A DNA stretch of 13,339 nt, taken from contig DFEN01000100.1 in NCBI GenBank assembly GCA_002368685.1, positions 1 through 13,339 of the forward strand, given 5' to 3'. The notes beneath the pieces were generated by a model. The model saw nothing but the letters and a program-made list of their open reading frames with translations, did not search any database and was not told the DNA's origin. Below are positions 1 through 5,821 of the stretch, piece after piece. The position numbers were made by a program, and so were the translations under genes. This stretch comes from Lachnospiraceae bacterium UBA3801. Its GTDB lineage: Bacteria; Bacillota; Clostridia; Lachnospirales; Lachnospiraceae. The stretch's first letter is position 1, and every line of letters starts with the position of its first letter.

Positions 1-962
1 TCTGCTCTTCCGATGGATGCAAGATATGCATGCTCTGGTCCGATACCAGGATAATCAAGTCCTGCTGATATGGAGTAAACCGGAGCTATCTGACCATACT
101 CATCCTGGCAGAATAAAGACTTCATTCCATGGAAGATTCCCATAGAGCCATTTGCCATGGTTGCTGCATTTTTCGGATTATCAACACCAAGACCTGCTGC
201 CTCACATCCGATCAGTTTAACTCCATCATCCTTTATATATTCGTAGAAGGATCCAATAGCATTACTTCCGCCACCTACGCAGGCTATTACCACATCAGGA
301 AGCTTACCCTCAGCATCAAGAATCTGCTGTCTGCTCTCCTTACTGATAACTGACTGAAAGTCTCTAACAATAGTTGGAAATGGATGTGGCCCCATAACTG
401 AACCGAGAACATACAGAGTATCATCCACTCGGCTAACCCACTCTCTCATCGCCTCATTTACAGCGTCCTTTAGAACCCTGGTTCCTGTTTTAACTGCATG
501 AACCTTGGCGCCCAGTAGTTCCATCCTAAATACATTCAGTGCCTGACGCTTGGTATCCTCTTCGCCCATGAAGATTTCGCACTCCATATCCATAAGAGCT
601 GCCGCTGTTGCAGTTGCTACACCATGCTGACCTGCGCCGGTCTCTGCTATAACTCTGGTTTTACCCATTTTCTTTGCAAGAAGAACCTGTCCCAGCACGT
701 TATTAATCTTGTGAGAGCCTGTATGATTAAGGTCCTCTCTTTTAAGATATATCTTTGCACCGCCTAGATCTCTGGTCATTTTCTCGGCATAATATAGAAG
801 GGATGGGCGTCCAGCATAGTTTCTATTCAGTTCGTCCAGCTCTGCCACGAATTCAGGATCATTTTTGTAATGCTCATAAGCCCTCTCCAACTTATGTATT
901 TCATTCATCAGAGTTTCCGGGATATATTGACCACCAAACTCTCCAAATCTTCCTTCTGACAT
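1..962 (-). CDS. trpB: Tryptophan synthase beta chain, C-terminus cut by window edge
   Basis: TrpB condenses indole with L-serine to make L-tryptophan, using PLP, in the cytoplasmic TrpA2B2 complex; this is the last step of the pathway. The 320 codons visible (of roughly 395 usual) begin [20 protein letters not shown], a classic TrpB N-terminus. The PLP lysine is K85 in HTGSHKINN, and the catalytic glutamate is E107 in AETGAGQHG; these match K87 and E109 of the Salmonella enzyme. The PLP-phosphate glycine loop reads GGGSNA. A good ribosome binding site (AAGGAG, 970-975) lies 7 bases before the ATG. The gene follows trpC after 96 bases, with no trpF between them. The reading frame is intact up to the edge, and trpA would be expected beyond it. 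Family assignment is very secure. Confidence 0.97.
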   Translation of the reverse strand, partial: MSEGRFGEFGGQYIPETLMNEIHKLERAYEHYKNDPEFVAELDELNRNYAGRPSLLYYAEKMTRDLGGAKIYLKREDLNHTGSHKINNVLGQVLLAKKMGKTRVIAETGAGQHGVATATAAALMDMECEIFMGEEDTKRQALNVFRMELLGAKVHAVKTGTRVLKDAVNEAMREWVSRVDDTLYVLGSVMGPHPFPTIVRDFQSVISKESRQQILDAEGKLPDVVIACVGGGSNAIGSFYEYIKDDGVKLIGCEAAGLGVDNPKNAATMANGSMGIFHGMKSLFCQDEYGQIAPVYSISAGLDYPGIGPEHAYLASIGRA

Positions 963-980
963 AATATTTCTCCTTTATAT

Positions 981-1007
981 AGATTCTTCGCTTCGCTCAG
1001 AATGGCA
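981..1007. repeat. Short imperfect palindrome in the trpC-trpB gap, possible dispersed REP-like element
   Basis: On the minus strand, 983-1003 folds as ATTCT-(GA)-GC-GAA-GC-(GA)-AGAAT: a 5-bp outer stem, opposed GA mismatches and a 2-bp inner stem closing a GAA loop. It sits in the 96-base gap where trpF is often found and looks unlike the A-rich spacer around it. Similar TTCTGAGCGAAGCGAAGAAT-type sequences are, from memory, scattered through many bacterial genomes. It could instead be a simple mRNA hairpin. No T-run follows directly, so it is not an obvious terminator. Confidence 0.4.
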
Positions 1008-1058
1008 TTTACATATTGTTTTATTGTTTTATTTTTCATCCTGGTTTTCATTCCAATT

Positions 1059-1853
1059 TTAGTTCTTTAAGCTTTTTATCAGTTCAGACTTTGAGTCGCT
1101 TCTCATTAGCATCTCTCCGATAAGTACTGCATCAGTTCCATTTTCCCTAAGAGCTTTCACGTCCTCCGGAACCATGATTCCACTTTCAGACACAAAGATT
1201 ATATTCTCAGGAACAAGTTCCCGCAACCTTATACTGTTATTTATATCTACAGTGAAATCCTTGAGATTTCTGTTATTAACTCCGACTATCCTCGCACCAG
1301 CGGTCAGGCATCTCTCAACCTCTTCTTCATCATGAGCCTCGAAGAGACAGGACATTCCAAGTGTATCCGCTATCTCATAGAAGTTTTTTAGTTCTTCATC
1401 AGAAAGAATGGCGGCTATAAGAAGGATTGCAGACGCTCCGAAAACCTTAGCCTGATATATCATGTAAGGGTCAATCGTGAAATCCTTTCTAAGAACAGGG
1501 ATTGTCACTTCTTTGGTTATAGCTTTCAGATATTCATCGTTTCCCTTAAATCTGTCAGGTTCTGTGAGACAGCTTATTGCATCTGCTCCGCTTGCTTCGT
1601 ATTCCCTGGCTATTTCAATGTAAGGGAAGTCTTCTGCAATAATGCCCTTAGATGGAGAAGCCTTCTTTACTTCTGAAATAATAGATAGGCCCGGTTTACT
1701 AAGTGCTGTTTCGAAAGGATAATCGAATTCCTGGACTTCCATTTCCCTAGCCGCAATTAACTCTGCTTCTCTACGTATGTCATCCATACTAACTTCTTTT
1801 TTCTGTTTTTCTATCCTTGCTCTTGTTAAGGATGCGAGTTCATCTAATATCAT
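1059..1853 (-). CDS. trpC: Indole-3-glycerol phosphate synthase
   Basis: This enzyme closes the indole ring, converting CdRP to indole-3-glycerol phosphate with loss of CO2 and water. The 264 residues fit the stand-alone TIM-barrel family of about 260, so there is no TrpF fusion. Hallmarks in order are ISEVKKASPSKG (E61, K63, S66), the VLRKDF catalytic lysine K123, the LLIAAIL strand, FEAHDEEE (E171), GVNNRNL, VSESGI (E223) and the phosphate-binding end GTDAVLIGEMLM. The start is preceded by an AGAGGA Shine-Dalgarno. It lies 55 bases after trpD and 96 before trpB, in operon order E-G-D-C-B. Assignment is secure. Confidence 0.97.
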   Translation of the reverse strand: MILDELASLTRARIEKQKKEVSMDDIRREAELIAAREMEVQEFDYPFETALSKPGLSIISEVKKASPSKGIIAEDFPYIEIAREYEASGADAISCLTEPDRFKGNDEYLKAITKEVTIPVLRKDFTIDPYMIYQAKVFGASAILLIAAILSDEELKNFYEIADTLGMSCLFEAHDEEEVERCLTAGARIVGVNNRNLKDFTVDINNSIRLRELVPENIIFVSESGIMVPEDVKALRENGTDAVLIGEMLMRSDSKSELIKSLKN

Positions 1854-1908
1854 ATGAATAATCCTCTTTATTAGTTTCGGAAAGATTATTAGTATTCTTT
1901 TTATTTTA

Positions 1909-2934
1909 CTACTTGTTACTGAGCTCTATAAATTTATCCAGTGTTTCGATAGCCTTGCCTGACTCGATTATCTCAGCTGCAAGCTTTATTCCGTCCGCTA
2001 TTGAGTCAGCTTTATCTCCAATATAAAGTGCAGCACCTGCATTCATAAGAGTTGCATTTCTCTTAGCTCCTCTTTCCTCTCCGGAAAGAATAGCTCTGGT
2101 AATAGCCGCATTTTCCTCTGGTGTTCCACCAACCAGCTCTGACTTATTACAGGTTTCAAATCCAAAATCTTCAGGGCGGATAACTGTTGTTCTATACCAG
2201 CCATCCTTAATCTCACAAACAGTTGTTGGAGAACTAAGGGATATTTCATCCAGCTTGTCCTGACCGAATACCACCATACCCTTCTTAACACCAAGGTTCG
2301 CAAGAACCTGAGCCAACGGCTCAACCAGGTATTCATCATATACGCCAAGGAGCATTCTACTAGGCTTTCCAGGATTAGTCAAAGGTCCAAGTATATTAAA
2401 TACAGTTCTGAATCCAAGTTCTCTACGGATAGCGCCAACATATTTCATAGATGTATGATACTTCTGAGCGAAAAAGAAGCACATTCCAACCTCTTTCAGA
2501 AGCTCTACACATTTCTCCGGATCCTGCTCAATATTTACTCCAAGAGCTTCCAGACAATCAGCTGTTCCACACTTTGATGAAGCCGCTCTATTACCATGCT
2601 TAGCAACCTTCATGCCACCTGCTGCAGCAATAAGCGCTGAAGTTGTTGATATGTTGAAGCTCTGTGCATTATCTCCACCAGTACCTACTATTTCGAAGAT
2701 ATCCATTCCCGTTTCAACCGGGATAGCATGGGCTCTCATGGCAGCCGCACAACCAGCTATCTCATCAGTTGTTTCAGCCTTTGCACTCTTAGTAGAAAGG
2801 GCCGATAGAAATGCCGCATTCTGTGTCGGGCTTGTTTCTCCGCTCATTATCTCATTCATTACTGTGTAGGCCTCATCATATGTAAGGTCCTGCTTGTTTA
2901 CTATTTTTTCAATTGCTTCCTTGATCATTTTCAT
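1909..2934 (-). CDS. trpD: Anthranilate phosphoribosyltransferase
   Basis: TrpD transfers phosphoribosyl from PRPP to anthranilate, the second step of the branch. It is a homodimer in the cytoplasm. The 341-residue length is normal. The PRPP/anthranilate motifs are intact: [15 protein letters not shown] (GTGGD at 84-88), [15 protein letters not shown] (from K112) and, further on, [19 protein letters not shown]. It is a stand-alone enzyme, not fused to the glutaminase as in enteric bacteria; trpG is a separate gene 93 bases upstream. The given start reads MKMIKEAI, but a second ATG two codons in (2926-2928) sits at a better distance from the Shine-Dalgarno, so the true protein may be 339 residues. 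Confidence 0.96.
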   Translation of the reverse strand: MKMIKEAIEKIVNKQDLTYDEAYTVMNEIMSGETSPTQNAAFLSALSTKSAKAETTDEIAGCAAAMRAHAIPVETGMDIFEIVGTGGDNAQSFNISTTSALIAAAGGMKVAKHGNRAASSKCGTADCLEALGVNIEQDPEKCVELLKEVGMCFFFAQKYHTSMKYVGAIRRELGFRTVFNILGPLTNPGKPSRMLLGVYDEYLVEPLAQVLANLGVKKGMVVFGQDKLDEISLSSPTTVCEIKDGWYRTTVIRPEDFGFETCNKSELVGGTPEENAAITRAILSGEERGAKRNATLMNAGAALYIGDKADSIADGIKLAAEIIESGKAIETLDKFIELSNK

Positions 2935-2937
2935 GTA

Positions 2938-2944
2938 CCTCCTC
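2938..2944 (-). promoter_or_regulatory. trpD ribosome binding site that favours the second ATG
   Basis: GAGGAGG on the minus strand lies only 3 bases from the first ATG (2932-2934) but 9 from the in-frame ATG at 2926-2928. Usual spacing is about 5-9 bases, so translation probably starts at MIKEAI. The 93-base spacer upstream of trpD is A/T-rich and shows no further gene. Confidence 0.6.
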
Positions 2945-3027
2945 GATCATAATTCAGCTTTTTTATTTTCTTGTATTTTTATATTTTTGTATTTATTTTT
3001 TTCTATCATCCCTTCTGGATTCTCATT

Positions 3028-3639
3028 TTATTTGCTTACAGAAAGGAAATTTTTCAGTATCTGTATGCCATCTGGTGTAAGTATTGATTCTGGATGGAAC
3101 TGAAGTCCATATACCTTATAGTCTCTATGTTTTACAGCCATTATCTCACCATCATCATCTGCAACTGCGATAACACGCAGCTCCTCAGGAATAGTTTCTT
3201 TCTTGGCCGACAACGAATGATATCTCGCCACCTTTATAGAAGACTTCTCTTTATCTCCATTTGTACCTATATTTTCCTTATATAGCCCTTTGAAAATCTC
3301 TACATCCGGTTCCATAGAGCACATAGACGACTTACCATGCATAAGCCTCTTTGCGTATGTGACTGTTGCTCCATAAACCTCACAGATTGCCTGATGTCCG
3401 AGACACACACCCATAATAGGAATCTTTCCCGCAAATTCTCTTACCACATCCTCACAGATTCCGGCGTCCGAAGGCTTGCCGGGACCTGGAGATAATATGA
3501 TATGTGAAGGGTTTAATTGTGCGATTTCACCTATTGTCATTTCGTCATTTCTGACTACCTTTATATTTGGTGTGATAGTACCTACCAGCTGAAAGAGATT
3601 GTAGGAAAAGCTATCATAATTATCTATTAACAAAACCAT
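3028..3639 (-). CDS. trpG: Anthranilate synthase component II, glutamine amidotransferase
   Basis: TrpG releases ammonia from glutamine and channels it to TrpE for anthranilate synthesis. The 203 residues form a single class I glutamine amidotransferase domain. It has the usual N-terminus LLIDNYDSFSYNL, the oxyanion-loop motif LSPGPGKPSDAG, the nucleophile elbow GVCLGHQAI with catalytic C79, and the catalytic pair H182 and E184 in LQFHPES. A 14-residue stretch near IGTNGDKEKSS, before the conserved RYHSL, looks slightly longer than in many homologues. The gene starts 18 bases after trpE ends, as expected for partners made in equal amounts. Some PabA proteins are nearly identical in motif, but the operon context decides for trpG. 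Confidence 0.95.
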   Translation of the reverse strand: MVLLIDNYDSFSYNLFQLVGTITPNIKVVRNDEMTIGEIAQLNPSHIILSPGPGKPSDAGICEDVVREFAGKIPIMGVCLGHQAICEVYGATVTYAKRLMHGKSSMCSMEPDVEIFKGLYKENIGTNGDKEKSSIKVARYHSLSAKKETIPEELRVIAVADDDGEIMAVKHRDYKVYGLQFHPESILTPDGIQILKNFLSVSK

Positions 3640-3657
3640 TTCTCCACCCTCTCTTTC

Positions 3658-5139
3658 CTACATTTCATTCGCTTCTTTGATAGCATTTATAACTGCCTGA
3701 GCTTTGTTGAGACACTCTTGATATTCCTTCTCAGGAACACTATCAGCTACTATTCCGGCACCACTCTGAATGGTTACCTTATCGTTCTTCTTAGCAGCGA
3801 ATCTAATAGCGATGCAGGTATCCATATTGCCACCGAAATCTATATAACCGATGGCTCCTCCGTATATACCTCTGCGACATCCCTCTAAATCATTTATGAT
3901 TTCGCAAGCCCTTATCTTAGGCGCTCCCGAAAGGGTACCTGCAGGAAGAACAGTGCCGATTGCATCTATCGCTGAATACTTATCAGATATTCGCCCCTTT
4001 ACCGTAGAGCCGATATGCATTACGTGAGAGTATCTAAGCACAGACATGTAATCGACAACTTCAACCGTTCCGAAATCACTGATACGTCCGAGATCATTTC
4101 GTCCGAGATCCACTAGCATGTTGTGCTCTGCCAGTTCCTTCTCATCCTTCAGAAGCTCAGTCTCAAGAGCCATATCTTCCTCCGGACTTTTCCCTCTTGG
4201 TCTCGTTCCTGCCAAAGGATATGTATATAGGTCGCCATCATCCAGCTTAACCAGGGTTTCTGGAGAGGCGCCCGCTATTTCAGTTCCGCCCATATCCAGA
4301 TAAAACATATAAGGGGATGGATTTGAAGTTCTTAGCTGTCTGTAGGTATCAAAAAGACTTCCTGCATATTCTGCCTGCATCCTATTCGATAGAACCACCT
4401 GGAAAATATCTCCCTCAAATATATGATGCTTACCCTTTTCAACCATCTCACAGTACTCTTCCCTGCTAAGCCGAGGAGTAAAGTCCGATAGAAGTCGGCC
4501 TTTGGGAATAATCTTCTTCGTTCCATTCAAGATAAGATTTTCCATTTCATCCAGCTCTGCCAAAGCTTCGGCATAGCCTTCTGCCATATTCTCAGTTTTG
4601 ATATTTGTTATAAGTATCAGTTTCTGTTTAATGTTATCAAATGCAATACACTTATCAAAAAGCATTAGCTCCGCATCTGAGGTATCATTTTCATCAGCAG
4701 AAATAAGTTTAAGCACCGGTTCCTTATATTTAATAAAATCAAATGCGAAGTACCCGACAAGTCCGCCCGTAAAGCCTGGAAGATTCGGAAGCTTAGGGCT
4801 TGTGTATTTCTTCATTAGTTCATTTATGCTCTCCATAGGATCAGCCTTATCTAAAGTCACATTTTCTTTATCAGCTTCATCTTCTCTTAAATAATTTATA
4901 TTAACCTCATTATTTCTCACTGTGAGGCTAAGCTTTGGGGCATATCCCAGAAATGTATATCGGCCCGTGTAAGTCTGATTCACTACGCTTTCTAGGATAA
5001 ATACCCTTTCGCTCACATTTTTCAGACGTCTCATAACCTCAATTGGGCTTACAGTATCTGAAAGGATTTCCTTTGCAACAGGAACTACTAAGTAGTCCTT
5101 TTCGTACTTTTTTAATTCTTCTAATTTTGTAATCACCAT
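3658..5139 (-). CDS. trpE: Anthranilate synthase component I
   Basis: TrpE turns chorismate and ammonia into anthranilate, the committed step, and is the point of feedback inhibition by tryptophan. The 493 residues have the full layout. An N-terminal domain carries the Trp-binding LES motif (S51 in FILESVV) and GRYTFLG. A middle segment reads FTGGLVGYFAFDFIKY. The C-terminal chorismate-binding domain has NPSPYMFYLD, GASPETLVKL, YPLAGTRPRG, the VDLGRNDLGRIS active-site motif, AGTLSGAPKIRA and GGAIGYIDFGGNMDT. Presence of both the LES and NPSPYM elements implies a feedback-sensitive enzyme and argues against PabB. The start lies 8 bases after AGAGG. This is the first gene of the operon, directly behind the T-box leader. 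Confidence 0.97.
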   Translation of the reverse strand: MVITKLEELKKYEKDYLVVPVAKEILSDTVSPIEVMRRLKNVSERVFILESVVNQTYTGRYTFLGYAPKLSLTVRNNEVNINYLREDEADKENVTLDKADPMESINELMKKYTSPKLPNLPGFTGGLVGYFAFDFIKYKEPVLKLISADENDTSDAELMLFDKCIAFDNIKQKLILITNIKTENMAEGYAEALAELDEMENLILNGTKKIIPKGRLLSDFTPRLSREEYCEMVEKGKHHIFEGDIFQVVLSNRMQAEYAGSLFDTYRQLRTSNPSPYMFYLDMGGTEIAGASPETLVKLDDGDLYTYPLAGTRPRGKSPEEDMALETELLKDEKELAEHNMLVDLGRNDLGRISDFGTVEVVDYMSVLRYSHVMHIGSTVKGRISDKYSAIDAIGTVLPAGTLSGAPKIRACEIINDLEGCRRGIYGGAIGYIDFGGNMDTCIAIRFAAKKNDKVTIQSGAGIVADSVPEKEYQECLNKAQAVINAIKEANEM

Positions 5140-5184
5140 ACCTAATACCTCTACAACTTCCCTTGATGAAAACAGCTTAAAAAC

Positions 5185-5221
5185 AAAAAATCCTTAGCCC
5201 AGTATAATACTAGACTAAGGA
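5185..5221 (-). terminator. T-box-controlled intrinsic terminator of the trp leader
   Basis: On the minus strand, TCCTTAG pairs with CTAAGGA, followed by a T-G pair and CTAGTA against TACTGG. This makes about 14 bp around a TTA loop, and then six T residues (5190-5185). The 5' arm of this stem overlaps the CCTT needed by the competing antiterminator. That overlap is the expected switch between premature termination and read-through into trpE, 46 bases further on. Confidence 0.92.
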
Positions 5222-5553
5222 CGAAAATCATTTCCGTGGTGCCACCTTAATTTGGATTCTTAAAATAAAAAAACTCTTTAATATCAGATGATTAAAGAGA
5301 AACAAATAGAATAAGAATTCCACACTTTAGCAAGATACTCAACATTCGTATTTATATCTCTTTCGATTAACGCTCGATTCACGTCATGGAATACTCTCCA
5401 ACTACTACTCAAAATGAGCTCGGATTTGACCATGCCCTCTGCGGTCCATTTGCTAAGCTGTTACTGCAAGACTCTCATCAAATGTCTCACTCTCTGTAAT
5501 GCACATCTCTCAGCGTTATCTCCGCATCAATGGTTTACGCTTTTATTCAACTG
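5191..5553 (-). promoter_or_regulatory. tRNA-Trp-sensing T-box leader of the trp operon
   Basis: The conserved T-box TTAAGGTGGCACCACGG lies at 5234-5250. In the antiterminator, AAGG pairs with the downstream CCTT and ACG with CGT, leaving a bulge TGGCACC. The bulge's TGGC can pair with the GCCA-3' end of uncharged tRNA-Trp, whose discriminator base in bacteria is G. A Stem I base forms between AACGCT (5512-5517) and AGCGTT (5369-5374), extended by GAT/ATC. Inside it, TGG followed by A (5398-5400) is the best specifier-codon candidate, although other TGG triplets exist and I did not fold the whole stem. The expected outcome is termination when tRNA-Trp is charged and expression when it is not. 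The leader is about 370 bases to the terminator, on the long side. Confidence 0.93.
5267..5299 (-). terminator. Second hairpin with a T-run inside the trp leader (Stem III or extra terminator)
   Basis: On the minus strand CTCTTTAAT (5291-5299) pairs perfectly with ATTAAAGAG (5274-5282) around an 8-base loop, and seven T residues follow at once (5267-5273). The position, just before the T-box, is that of T-box Stem III. The T-run makes it also resemble a weak, GC-poor intrinsic terminator. Confidence 0.5.
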
Positions 5554-5559
5554 AAGCAA

Positions 5560-5589
5560 ATTATAAACCTCATATATAATGCTTGTCAA
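5560..5589 (-). promoter_or_regulatory. Promoter of the trp operon
   Basis: Both hexamers are perfect sigma-A consensus: TTGACA (5584-5589) and TATAAT (5560-5565), separated by 18 bases, one more than ideal. Transcription would start near 5553, just ahead of the T-box leader. Such a strong promoter fits a system in which control falls mainly at the terminator. Confidence 0.85.
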
Positions 5590-5635
5590 TATTTTTTTAC
5601 ATTTGTCAAAAATTATCAATTCAAACCAATTTGTT

Positions 5636-5671
5636 ACAAGATTTACGTGAGTACTATTATGAAAATCTTGT
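5636..5671. repeat. Inverted repeat between the divergent promoters
   Basis: ACAAGATTT (5636-5644) is the exact inverse of AAATCTTGT (5663-5671), with an 18-base spacer. No T-run follows, so it is not a terminator on either strand. It lies between the trp promoter and the autolysin promoter and may bind a regulator. It could also be chance in AT-rich DNA. Confidence 0.35.
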
Positions 5672-5718
5672 GAAATTTAGGGCTTTTTCGGGGAAATTGT
5701 TAATATTATTAAATATTT

Positions 5719-5735
5719 TGTAACAATTTTGTAAC
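5719..5735 (+). promoter_or_regulatory. Predicted WalR/YycF-type response regulator box
   Basis: TGTAAC-N5-TGTAAC matches the published WalR (YycF) consensus TGTWAH-N5-TGTWAH at every position. It sits inside a perfect tandem repeat of ATTTTGTAACA (5715-5736) that ends 6 bases before the -35 hexamer. A further TGTTAA half-site starts 21 bases upstream (5698-5703). The WalRK system controls peptidoglycan hydrolase genes in Bacillus and Staphylococcus, and the gene downstream encodes such a hydrolase. Binding is inferred. Confidence 0.6.
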
Positions 5736-5742
5736 AAAAGGG

Positions 5743-5771
5743 TTGATGTTGACATAATTATATGATAGAAT
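5743..5771 (+). promoter_or_regulatory. Promoter of the autolysin gene, extended -10 type
   Basis: TTGATG (5743-5748), 17 bases, then TAGAAT (5766-5771) preceded by TG one base upstream (5763-5764), which gives an extended -10. Transcription would start around 5778 and leave a short leader of about 45 bases. A perfect TTGACA at 5749-5754 is wrongly spaced for this -10, though a weak TATGTT at 16 bases could pair with it. Confidence 0.65.
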
Positions 5772-5808
5772 ATGTTTCAATCGACAAAAATATTTATTAG
5801 TAATGAAT

Positions 5809-5816
5809 GGAGGAGG
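5809..5816 (+). promoter_or_regulatory. Ribosome binding site that sets the autolysin start
   Basis: GGAGGAGG lies 5 bases before the ATG at 5822. An in-frame ATG at 5807 overlaps the Shine-Dalgarno itself and would put acidic and Cys residues before the signal peptide, so 5822 is preferred. Confidence 0.85.
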
Positions 5817-5821
5817 CTTGC

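Noticed and set aside
3028..5139. pabB/pabA pair for folate synthesis
   Set aside because: The large subunit has the Trp feedback LES and NPSPYM elements, and the genes lie in a trp operon behind a Trp T-box.
5140..5553. trpL-type leader peptide attenuator
   Set aside because: The leader has a clear T-box and antiterminator bulge, and I saw no short coding frame with clustered Trp codons and a ribosome binding site.
5807..5821. Upstream in-frame ATG giving a 1158-residue autolysin
   Set aside because: This ATG overlaps the GGAGGAGG ribosome binding site; the ATG at 5822 is 5 bases after it and starts a normal signal peptide.
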